Source of the DNA: Azolla caroliniana
Taxonomy: Eukaryota > Polypodiophyta
Reading direction: 5' to 3'
Length of the DNA: 64,000 nt
NCBI GenBank assembly: GCA_043228905.1
Contig: JBHGNT010000005.1
Span: 21,948,001 to 22,012,000 of the forward strand
Part shown: positions 11,694 through 22,860 of the stretch, one piece after another
Layout: the number at the start of each line of letters is the position of its first letter
Numbering within the stretch: position 1 is the stretch's first letter
Made by a program: the position numbers and the translations under genes
The notes under the pieces: generated by a model
The model's input: only the letters and a program-made list of their open reading frames with translations
What the model was told of the DNA's origin: nothing
Database searches by the model: none

Positions 11694-14600
11694 TTAATGG
11701 TTGGCTAACGTTGATGCGTCCAATGGTCCTCCAGATCGAGCCTGCTTGCACGTGCATATATACTCATTAGCCAAGAAAAAAAGAAATCCAACCAAATAAA
11801 TGTGATTCCAAGAACCTGTGAAATGCGATTTGCATATATAGTAACCAGTCGCAATTGGGTGCTGCTGAGGCTGCCTAGATATGGTAAGAAAGCCTTTCCA
11901 AGGACAATATATATGTCTACTAGGCAGAATACAACAGTCTGCAATACAGAAATCCCAGAATCAAAAGTAAAAATGTGAGTGATGACTCTAAAAATAATCA
12001 GCTGAACCAATACGGAAATTTCCAGCCAGAAATGAAGCCCATACCTTCCGTACATCTGCACTTTGGTTGCCAAAGGCATCAAACAATGCAGGTAAAAATG
12101 ATGGCAATTGTGCCATTAGATCCTCCGATGGAAGCCTTCCCACCAGCTGAGAAAAGTAAAATTGATCACTTCAAATCCATCAACTTACTATTAACTATAA
12201 TGGACATTTATTGAAGTCTTTTGCTGCTTTTTTTAACATGATCTACCAAAATATATACCGTAAAGCAACCTCAACAAATAAGAATACAACCTTTGTTAGA
12301 CATCCGATACATGTTACAAGTGTCTTCTCATCCTCACTATTTAAAAGTGGAACGATAACCTGATTCAGTATTTACTGTTAGTAAGCAAATGGTCAACCAT
12401 CGAAGTCCCCCCTCAATAAAAACAGGTAAATGATACTTACTGAAAGACAACGATACGGATCATATTGAGATAAAACCAAAGAAAGGCAGCCATCTGCAGC
12501 AGCAGAAACCTGCTCCATTGTGTGCATTAAGAATGTCAAACTAAGCATTCATAAATTTCCAAGATAAGAATGGAACATTACAAAAACAGAAATGTACCTT
12601 GGCTATTAGATCTCGGGTGCTGTGAAGCAGTTTCTCTAGTATCAACTCTACAGAATCCTCAAGCATGTCTTTCTGAAAAATCAAAACCATCAACCAGGGT
12701 TAGGATAGATCTATCAAAATAGGAAACAATTAGCAAAATATCAATCACCTGATTCCCCAACATCTCCAAAACAGTCAATAAGGCCAGCTCCCTGACTGAC
12801 GGATCAGCATCATCAACAGCCTCCAGCAAACCCGTCAATATTTGATTAAGAAACTAAAAATAAATCTTGAAGTTAGTTTCAATTTGAGAACAAAAAAGAA
12901 AGAGTTATGTAATAACCGACCTGTGTCCATATGGGAGCTGCATTAGCCTTGGATAGTTGAAGAAATTCCTGCAGGGCAAATCGTTTCTTTTCAATAGCCT
13001 TCTCGTCCGATCCTGAGGATAACTGTGTAGTATAAGGAAAAGGTTAGCACATATTCATCAATAATTCCTTCCAGAGATGAATGAGTCAACAAAAGAACTT
13101 GCCTGGTTTAACCAAGCTGGTATATTGGCAGCTGTATCTTCAGGTGACAAGTTTTTGCTTGTTTTTTGCTGAGCGCTCTTCTGTAGAGTCAATTCATTTG
13201 ACTCAACTTGTCTCTCACTTGCATTCTTCTCCTCTTGTGCCGCTGGATCTGGGTGTACATTGTTAGGATAAATATGTGAATCAGCATGTGAAAATATGCC
13301 ATCTTCATACTCCCGTTTTGAATCTAGACTGCTGCGACCCATCATTGAAGGTCGATCAGACCAGCCCTCTGGACTTCCATCAGGAACATTTCTACTGTTC
13401 TTATTCCTAGAGGACAACATTGATTCATGCACAGGAGATGGAGGTTCGTAGTTATGGAAATACGTTACATTCACATCATCAGTTGCTGATTGAACAGTAA
13501 TCCTATTCCCGTACTGTGTAGATTCTCCAGCACTGCCACCGCTCCACTTCCTGATTCCATCATTACTGAAAGAAGTTGAGTAACTTGCTGACGATTGATT
13601 CTTTATAACAGAAAGATTTGGCCTTCCCGATGATAGCCCATAGTTATCGTCCATGGCATGAGAAATGTCAAGTTGATCATGAGTAGAAGACTTTGACCGA
13701 GATTTCTGGCTTCTATTTTGCAAAAAATTCATTAACTCTACTTCTATTCTCGGAGTGTATTGCTTTAAAGCTCGTCTGAGTCTACTTTGCTCTTCAATAG
13801 TAAGCCCAATAATAAAATTCAGAACTGTGGAAGAGTCAAAGTGGGTGTATACAGATATAATACCATTAACCGCAGTTTCTTTCAATTTAGCATTCTTATC
13901 AGTCGCCAGAGGAGCAAGTTTAGCAAGCCACATCTTTAATAAGTTATTGCCAGGTGCAGCCTCCCCATTGATTGCGAGTTTAGCAAAAGCAGTTCTTGCA
14001 AAGTCAAGAACAGCAATTTTTGCTTTCGGCGACCTTTGTTCATCAAGAGATCTCAATAGAGCAGGCAACAAGGAGTCAATGCTATACAGATTGCCCATGA
14101 TTTCTAGAGCAGAAGTACCCAGTTGCCGAATAAATTCCTTGGGATCTACCAAACGTGAGAAAATATGAGGGAGTATCCTCTCTAAGTACGACTCAAATGG
14201 CTTGCGGCATGCAGGCACAAGCTCTGTTAAAGTAGACAGTGCAGCTTGAGCAACTTTATGATGTGGATCATCTAAGTGCATTGAGAAAAGCTTCATAACC
14301 TTCTCAAAGCTCTGCATCAGGTCTTGAACACCTTTTGGACCCTGCAATAGAAGCCACTTCAAATAATTGAATGCAGAAACTCTAGCAGACCAATCAGCAT
14401 TTGGACTCAAGCCTTCAGTCAAAGCATCATTTAAAGATGTCAAACCATCCACGTAGTTATAGGCATCCGTAAAAGGAAGCTGTGCCTCTTCCAAACTGCT
14501 CCTGCTAGAAGACCGTGTGGATGGTGTCGCCCTCATCAAAGGCCTTTGAAACCCTGGTATATAATTATGAGAATTATCTCTGTAATAAGAATCTTTACTA

Positions 14601-17600
14601 CCATAGTCCACCATTAGCTTGTCTGTCTGTGGTTCAGCTTTCGAAAATTTTCTCATTACTTTGTTGTCAACACCATCATCATTTGAGCTTCCCTGACTGG
14701 ACCTGTCTGAATTGATGGGCACTCGTTTCACAGAATACAGAGGGAGAATTGAAGATGTAGGGTTTCCACTTGAGAAGGCATTTCTAGCAAAATCAGCAGA
14801 GGTGGTCTGCATGGTTGCAAAATTACTAGCACTAGTTGGTGCAGCATTGCCAGTTTGAATGCCTCTAAGATAACTTATTGCAGTCCCAGTGACGGAGCTG
14901 CGAACACCAGTCTGTGGGGTAGATGCTGGATAAGGAGGGTCTCGTGCCGAAGGAGGATCCACACCAACTCGAGTTGCGAAAGTTGACGCATGTATTTTTC
15001 TGTAGCCTCCACCAGCTGGACTCCACACCATCAAGTTTAGAGAAAATCCATTCACATTACATAAACAATGAGCTTTATGTACAGAGGTGTAGAGCAATGT
15101 TAAACAAGGCTAAAATACACTGATATATATTAATGATAAAGAAATATCTGTGCAGCTTATCACCTTGATCTTTCCCATTAGTACGGCCACTAGATAAATC
15201 ATTCTTCTCTGAGACATCCATTCCTTTGAGCATAGTCTCAATTGCATTCACCTGCTGTTGGCTGGCTTGTAATACACTCTCCAAGCTTCTATCTGCAGGT
15301 GCCCTTTGGGCTGGCAATATGCTACTTGTCCTTTCCATAGGTACAATAGGCGTAGGTCCAACTGTTACCAACTGACTTCCAGCAGAAGCCGATTGAGTGA
15401 CACCTGCCACTGCTGATGAATGCTTTTGCTGCTGAGTAGTCCTGTCCCTTAACAAAGGTGATGCATATCGTTTGTGGATACCCCCTTCCTCCTCATTGAT
15501 GAGCTGCAATCAGTAAATCTATAACGTTATTGTCAAGAAAAAAATACACCTTTAATGTAATATATCGGCAAATGTTCCATTCCAAGAGCATCAACTCAAG
15601 CATTATGATGAGCAAAATTCATTATGTATTGCAACAAGTATTTCAATATTCATATACCCTTTGGATAACAGGATCAAAACTTGCAAACAATTTACGTGCA
15701 CGATCAGGCCAGCACTTGGAAAATACTCGATAGCATGTCCGTGCTGTCGAACGGACCTTCAGAATCATGAAAACTCTTATTATCAATACATGAGTACAAT
15801 CAAGGTTTCAATGCAAAATTCAGTAGATAATCTTTCAAATGATCTACATTCAGAAACATTAGCAAAGAATCCTAACTCAAACACAAAATAAAGTTGAAAG
15901 CCTTGCACCTCACTCATAGCATCCCCTGTACAGCACTTGATAAGATCTTCATACATTTCTACCAACTTCTGTATTTCTGGTGAATCTGACCACTGCTCCA
16001 AAACTAAGAGTGAATATTCACAACATCTGCACCACAACCCAACATGTTTCCAAAGTCACATCAACACAAGTCAATAAGCTTACAATGACACCATTGATCA
16101 TAGATACCTCGCTCTTAGCACAGAGTTCCTGTCATTTTTTGCTGAGTCCATGATCCGAGGCATAACTCGAGCTACACGACAATTTCTCAGCATCTGTAGA
16201 CATGAAAATTTGGACACAGAAAATTTTAAAGAGTGTATGCAAGGGACAGACAGACGAGAAAATGAAGAAAGAAGTGCTTACAGTTTTAATGCAGGTATCT
16301 GCTGACTCTGCAATGACTAACACGGTGATCACTACAAGTTTGAACAGCATCTGCATGTGAGGAGAAAGGTCAATTCACATACATACTATCTCCTACAAAG
16401 AAATCACGTAAATGCAGAACGTTCTCAGGATTAGTGACTCACAGGAATGAAAGCTTCAGCACATTGCTCAAAATCAGCCAGAAGCTCCTTAGAAAATAGA
16501 TTGAGCAACTGGCAAGCCTGCAAAAAGAAATTCAATCAATTGGATTACAAGATAAGTGTAAAATGAACAATTTCAATGGACATTCTAAAGGTATACATTT
16601 TATTACATAACCTGCAGAACTATCTGTAATACTACATCAGAGTGTCTGAATTATGGCATTAAAAAGGTTTGATGGGTTTTTCCAAGTGCATATTCAAGTT
16701 CCATGTTCAAGAGTTAGTATCATCTGTCTGCCATTAATTTTAATGAGTTCATATGTTGTTAACAGGCCACCAGCTCTGTAGGATGTTTCTAACAATTAAT
16801 TGAATGCAATGAAACTGCTCTTCACAAAATTTAAAACATGTTATGCAAAAGGAACATTATAAGTAATAGTGACCTGTTTTACAATGCTTGATCTTCGGTC
16901 TGCAAGCTGAAGACTTAGTGGGCCTACTAATTGCTTCAGAAGTGACGGAAAACAAGCATATTGAGCCGCGCCTACACATATTAAAAGAAAAGGAGTTTTA
17001 AAAAGAAAAACGTATGAGTTCAATTTTCATAAAAGAAAAACTAACCTCCAGCTACAAGGCCTTCTATTCTTTGCATTGCTACCATCCTCACTGACCAATC
17101 TTGTTCTGGAGCAAGCATCCCACAGACTTTTTCGATCTCCTTTGTCAATTCCTTTTCTGAATAAACTCGGACAGGTTCCACTGGCTTTTCTGATGTGTCA
17201 CTCTCCCCTATACAACAAATATTGGTTTCATTTAGCTAGCCAACATTATCTCAAGTTTATTCACTAACTAAATACTATGTTTCCACAAAACCTACATAGC
17301 ACACAAAATTTCCAATACTAGATTCTAAAATTGTTCCTAAAATGTGAAAATAAAATTTTGGTAAATGTAAATATGAGTATCTAGCAACATACAAATACCT
17401 ATGACAATGAACTGACACAATTACATACCCCTTTTGTAGGCCTTCCCTCTACCAGACGAAAATTGAATGTCCATTAGTTATAAATAATGGCTGAGATTAT
17501 CTAGTGTATTCTTCCTAGAGCTTCGAAAATATCCGTACTAGATCATGTAAGCATCCATATTTATCTAGGTTGGAGTGCTGTTAGCTGAAGGATGATTAAA

Positions 17601-19219
17601 AATGCAATTAAATATTTAAAAATAATGAAGCAGTGAAAAATGTATCATGTATTTCAGGAATCACATTTCAGCCCATTGAAACATGTTTCTCAGCATCATT
17701 GTGTACATATTCATACACATGAGAATATGGAGGGTCAGGAATGTCTATAAGCCTTATGTCTGGCCTATGTTGTGCATGATGCTATAAAGATTACAAAAAG
17801 GATATGGGGAACTATAGCTATGTACAGTTGCTGATAATAAGTAGGGGCTGCATGATCGCCTTCATCCGTGGAGGGTGAGAAATAGAGAGTGAATGACCAA
17901 GTCAACGAAAAGGTACTGTCCATAAATCACATGATCTATCAGGCTTTTACTGAATGATTGCATAGCACTAGAAAGAATACCAACATTGTCAACCTATAAT
18001 GAACAAACTCAACCATATTCTAGTATACTAACCTCCATGTGAATTGGATTCCAAAGTAGAAGTCTTGATTTTAGGGCTGCTTCGACGGTTTCCTAATGAT
18101 GGTAGATTTGAATGGACCTTCACATCTTGTCCAACCTGGTTTGTAATCCCATCATAAGAGGGAACTGGTTTGGGCTCAATCTTTTCAAACCTGGCATGAA
18201 TTTCTTTTAACTGCAATCAATCAGGCATCCATTTAGTAAAATATATATTTGCATATTCCACTGAAAAAAAACAGCTCTGTAATAGGACAGCACTATCATT
18301 TGGGTATTTCAATGGAATAAATTCAGCTCTGTAATGAAATGGCACTACCATTAAATCTCTTTCACAAAAAGTAAGAGACTTGCCTGTGAAGATCGTAGTG
18401 AATGGTGTTGTAATTCCTCCTGAAGTTGTCCACCTCCTTGACGATACATTTCCTGCATAGAACTATGCACTAACTTAGAAAGAAACCAAACGCACTCCAG
18501 GAAAAACATATTGAATTAAGTTCCTACCTCTAAACAAACCATAGCTGCTTCTCTGGCATTGCTATTAGGATCTTCCAAAAGTTGCAATACCTGTAAGAAC
18601 AACATTTGTTATATTCATTCCTGTGAACCTTAAGGCAACAAGTAATATATTATCAACACTTGACATTTAAATCAATAATTCACCGATGGCAGGAGTAATC
18701 GCTGAAATGGAAGCTCCGTTGCAGCAAAAAGATTGATGGCAGATGCAACAGTGCGTGCAAACTCCTCTCTAACCTTCCAGTTTTTATGTGCCCAAGCATA
18801 GCTTCCTGCTCGCTCTACAATAATAGTAGGAGATGAAATCTGGGTAACGGCAAAAAACAAATATTCAGTGAAATTTAAAGAGGATTAGACTATTTTCATA
18901 ATAATGATAATCAACCATTCAAAAGCCAGAAATGCAAGACGCATTGAATAGATAACACTTGACACTGGCAGAAATCATAAGTATTATTATCCTATAATAT
19001 CCCAAGCGTTATCCATGAAATAAATCTTGGTAAATGGACTGACAGCCCAGGTGAGATCCTCCTATTTTCCCCCCTAGGGGCAATTATGTAATTTCAGGAT
19101 CAATATTAAAACTCAAAACCTCATTGTTCCAAGCTACACTGGACTTCAAATGTAAACAAAATACCATTGAAGACTAATTATGCATATGTGATTCTGGTTA
19201 ATTATGTGAACTTTGAAAT

Positions 19220-19288
<69 letters not shown>

Positions 19289-19805
19289 TATAGATAGATA
19301 GATAGATAGATATTAAAATTCTAATCTTTCAACCCAAAGTTCAATCTCAAAACCTTACATTAGCCTTCACCATTAAGCATAAAAAGAGGCTAATATGACC
19401 TGCCATGCAGACTTCAAAAATGAAAACAAAGCCTCTGATGGGGACAAAAGAGTAGAAGAATCGAGAACATACCTCCATTAGGGCAAGAAGCAATCGTCTG
19501 GCAGCATCTCGAACAGGTTGTTTTCCATCACCAAGCCGTTCAGCAATTGCAGGCAATAGCACATTAAAATGAAGTTTCAAATGTTCACTTGACAAAGCTG
19601 AGGCAGAAGCAAGGGCCTGAAGAGTTCCTTGGCAAACCCTAAAATTATTATCTTTCAGAAGAACAAGGGAAGCATCAACAAGATTTGCCACCTCCAATGC
19701 AGAAAGGCTCCTTCTGCTCTGCTCCAAAAGAGCTTGCAACCTCTCTACCCCAGCCATTCTTTCCTTTGTATCCTTTGCCTGAAGTAGCTCCAATGCTTCC
19801 TCCAT
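11694..19805 (-). CDS. CLASP: CLIP-associated protein (CLASP), complete, 22 coding exons, 1,483 aa
   Basis: CLASP binds and stabilises cortical microtubules through TOG/HEAT-repeat domains. I assembled it by matching exon ends to conserved blocks. Exons: 19473-19805, 18684-18839, 18528-18590, 18384-18452, 18033-18210, 17046-17207, 16874-16971, 16443-16517, 16282-16350, 16108-16193, 15909-16026, 15658-15756, 15164-15503, 13103-15015, 12921-13022, 12749-12853, 12598-12672, 12441-12509, 12291-12359, 12045-12146, 11816-11938, 11694-11741. Phases agree at every junction and there is no internal stop. The start MEEALELLQAKDTKERMAG, the middle QLVGPLSLQLADRRSSIVKQ and the C-terminal VVFCLVDIYIVLGKAFLPYL are hallmark plant CLASP blocks. 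The length is close to Arabidopsis CLASP (about 1,440 aa). A long Ser-rich linker lies in exons 13-14. Introns 4 and 14 use GC donors. Only the last exon, ARSGGPLDASTLANH, is weakly conserved. Confidence 0.97.
13023..13102 (-). other. CLASP intron 14, GC-AG type, 80 bp
   Basis: The donor reads CAG/GCAAGT and the acceptor TACACAG. The split joins IPAWLNQ to LSSGSDEKAIEKKRF. Without splicing the frame runs 14 codons further and stops. Confidence 0.82.
18211..18383 (-). other. CLASP intron 4, GC-AG type
   Basis: The donor reads CAG/GCAAGT and the acceptor TTGCAG. Using it joins HSLRSSQ to LKEIHARFEKIEP in frame, as in other plant CLASPs. No GT donor nearby keeps the frame. Confidence 0.85.
19222..19311. 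repeat. Compound (AT)n(GTAT)n(GATA)n microsatellite in CLASP intron 1
   Basis: About 20 AT units, about six GTAT units and about five GATA units in series, inside the first coding intron (18840-19472). Probably length-polymorphic. Confidence 0.9.
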
Positions 19806-19851
19806 TGCAAGCCAGATGTGATGAAGAGACCATATACATAAAAAGAGGGAG

Positions 19852-20790
19852 TTGATACCACTGGTAAATAAAGCAAATTATTTATCTCTTGTATGATTTG
19901 TGTCTTCTATAAAAACGCATATCTATAGAAAATAGCTTGATACCACTGCAAAATAGAGGGAAATTCATCTTTCTGTAGGATAGATCCTTTGATTGAAGAA
20001 CGTTTAAATAAGAGCTCTAAACACATTAACAGAACAAATAGATGAAAAAGACTTGATACTGATATTGTTGCAAAAATGAGTGAATTTTATGTTTTGTGAG
20101 CATGAAGCTTCCACAAAACCAGCTTATGTAAAAGTTATATGTATAAATTACGAGACCATATAGATGAAGGACCGAAAATAAAGACCTTTTGAAGGCATAT
20201 TTCTTCCATCAAAAGCACTTAACATAAGAGACATTGTCCATTAAGAACTGATACCACTGTGTTAAAGAGAATTTACCTGTAGGTTTTTTCCTTTGATCAG
20301 AGGCTCCTTGTAAAATATTTATATACACATTAAGATTGTGTTGAGGTTTTGCATTCTAGATGATGGCTGTGAAGAGCCAATGTACTTACATACATATCTG
20401 TGGAGACACATGTATATATGTGGGTGGTGTGCGTGTGTCTGCATATTTATGCATGTAAGCATGGCATATGCATACCTATATACATGCATGTATATGAAGA
20501 TACCATAACTAGACAGATCGGAATTCAACTTCAGGAGCTCGTTTTCTTCTATCAAATCTATATACTGACAACATTACTAAACAAACCATAATATAAATAA
20601 GATCAATACCATTGTGACACAAAGAAAAATGAGCTCTGCTACTTCTATCAAATACGGTTTACACTTTATATCTACATTAAGACGTTATATACATAAGGAT
20701 TGATACCATTGAGGTGTAGAATGGTAATTTACCTTACAGTAAATTCTTCGTCTTTGATCTGATCGAATGAGGCTTATACAAAGAGCTATA
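19852..20790 (-). repeat. Series of degenerate modules sharing CAGTGGTATCAA, upstream of CLASP
   Basis: The 12-mer TTGATACCACTG or a close variant occurs at 19852-19863, 19937-19948, 20248-20259, 20603-20614 and 20700-20711. At least three copies are followed, 15-80 bases on, by a second shared block resembling TTTACCTGTAGG...CTTTGAT...GAGGCTC (about 19965-20003, 20271-20311 and 20731-20782). On the minus strand, the direction of CLASP, each reads CAGTGGTATCAA after a pyrimidine-rich stretch. The modules are too diverged to align by eye in full. They lie where the CLASP 5' leader or its intron should be. Confidence 0.6.
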
Positions 20791-20805
20791 TGCTGATTAA
20801 TAGCG

Positions 20806-21206
20806 CATGAAGATTTGCTCTTCAGAAGAGATCCTGACCAGAAATTTGATCCTTTCTTACGCCTGGAAGCCAAAGAAGATGAGGATGAAGAAGATCATGA
20901 TAACGATGATGATGAAGATTATGAAAATGGTAACGCCGATGAAGAAGAAGAAACTTCGAATATCCACGGAATCTTTCTCTTTCCTCTGCAGGTTGCTGCT
21001 CTCTCGGAAGAGATAGAGAGAGAACAATGCAGCTACGTCTAAGCACAGAAAGATTAGGGTTTCTTGAGATCAAAGTGAAGCTCGATCTGGAAAGAAGAAG
21101 AAAAATGACAGATCACGACACACAGAAGATAGGGAGGAGAGCAAAAAAAGGCAAAGAATGCCCAACAAAAGAACTCTCACTCTTTCTTTGTTTCTTTCTC
21201 TCTCTT

Positions 21207-21253
<47 letters not shown>

Positions 21254-21330
21254 CTCTGCACATGTGTCTGTGTCTTGCTGTCGCACTCCGTGTGGAAACC
21301 CTAGAAAAGCTGCAATGGAAGGGGGGGCTA
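20806..21330 (-). promoter_or_regulatory. Probable CLASP leader and promoter zone (CT-rich, two telobox-like sites)
   Basis: On the minus strand this holds a CTTCTTC-type tract (about 20870-20960), as common in plant 5' leaders, and two AAACCCTAA/AAACCCTAG-type teloboxes (21054-21062 on minus, 21296-21304 on plus). If transcription starts here, the leader would be joined to the ATG at 19805 across an intron holding the repeat modules. The start site cannot be placed from sequence alone. Confidence 0.35.
21182..21249. repeat. (TC)n microsatellite
   Basis: CT-rich tract with a pure TC run at about 21212-21249. A GA tract about 100 bases away (21351-21386) is its inverted counterpart. Confidence 0.9.
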
Positions 21331-21348
21331 ATGCAGAAGAAGGTAGGA

Positions 21349-21350
<2 letters not shown>

Positions 21351-21386
<36 letters not shown>
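21351..21386. repeat. (GA)n microsatellite
   Basis: About 18 GA units, complementary to the TC tract at 21212-21249. Together they could fold into a hairpin with a loop of about 100 bases. Confidence 0.9.
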
Positions 21387-21389
<3 letters not shown>

Positions 21390-21398
21390 TTTTGTTCT

Positions 21399-21638
<240 letters not shown>

Positions 21639-22045
21639 TGTGTATTTGTATATGTATATGTATATGTACATGTATCAAATTGTATGGGTAATGCCTATTT
21701 GTATTTGTATCTGTATATGTATCTGTATCTATATCTATATCTATATCTATATATGTATATGTATATGTGTCAATATGTATTTGCATGTGTATATGTATAT
21801 GTATCAATCTGGTATTTGCATGTGTATATGTATTTGTATTTGTATATGTATCACTTTGTATATGGTGTATCGGTATGTGTATATGTATCAATCTGTACGT
21901 GTGTATGTATCAATCTGTCCGTGTACGTGTATGTGTATTGTTATTTGTATCAATTTGTATGTGTATTTGTATGTGTATGTGTATCTATATACGTATTTGT
22001 TTGTATCTATATCTATATATGTATCCGTCTATATCTTTATAGGTA
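21639..22045. repeat. Degenerate TGTATA/TGTATC/TGTATTTG array
   Basis: A 400-base continuation of the hexamer array with unit variants TGTATA, TGTATC, CTATAT and ATCAATCTG. It looks like an older part of the same array, decayed by point mutation. Confidence 0.85.
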
Positions 22046-22079
22046 TTTTACATGTGTGTGGTTTGAAGCTCGACTCCTT

Positions 22080-22860
22080 ATGGTACCCTCGACAAGATGT
22101 TGAGTCCTAATAGAAACGTTTGATCTATTGTGAAACACCAACACTAGACTCAATGAGTTCTCGGTGCTTAAACAAAATGCTACATTCAAGGCGCAACAAA
22201 ATGTGTCCGCTGATTTACGCCCCCACATTGAGGACGATGCCTACCAGCCAAACCACTGGGAAAACCTATTAGCGCCGGAGGTGGGGGACCTTCTCATTTT
22301 GCATGGAAGCAACTCAAAAGAGAAACTTTTTTAATGGGGTCTCTTCGAGTCAATATGTATGCAAACGACATACATGCTCCTAATTTCTTCGTACATTATT
22401 GCTTCGCATTATTAGATCATGGGCATGGAAAAATGCTTAATGAGTACATGTTTAAGGTTCAAACAAAAAAAAACTCACATCAACTTCCTAAAAATCGCGA
22501 GGAAGCAAATAAAAAAAGATTGAAAGACATGCAAAAGCAAAGGTTTGAGATTTTTGTATGGATTCAATATATGAAGAAAATTGGCTTGGAAAAGGAGACA
22601 TGTTACACATGGTTCATGATGTCTCCAATAGACTCCATGATGAATGAGTTCATTTTATTTGCAATGCATATGGACCATGATTGAGGAGAAATATAGAGGA
22701 TCTAATTTTGCACGTTATATTACGTATATTTCACCAAACTATAAAACCATAGTCTTCTCCATACATTTTCGAGCCCACCCTTTCGTCTGTCATATGCACC
22801 ATTGCTTTCATAAAACTTCGCTCACATTCTACTTTGAGTGATATGGGACATTTGAGCACA
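22080..22860 (+). pseudogene. Unrecognised decayed coding-like segment
   Basis: A frame from about 22137 to 22333 reads sensibly (for example SADLRPHIEDDAYQPNHWEN, then LLAPEVGDLLILHG) and ends at a TAA. The sequence continues in another phase at 22334-22684 with a Lys-rich stretch and many Met residues, and again at 22644-22841. I do not recognise the family. A diverged copy of 22400-22660 lies at 24190-24420, so this was once a repeated or duplicated sequence. It could be a decayed transposon gene or a host gene fragment. Confidence 0.35.

Noticed and set aside
13755-14168. Plus-strand frame antisense to CLASP exon 14
   Set aside because: Shadow frame opposite a long conserved exon; no features of its own.
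20815-21042. Acidic plus-strand frame (DEDEEDHDNDDDEDYEN...)
   Set aside because: Low-complexity GAT/GAA tract in the CLASP upstream zone. No conserved neighbour domain; better read as a CT-rich leader on the minus strand.
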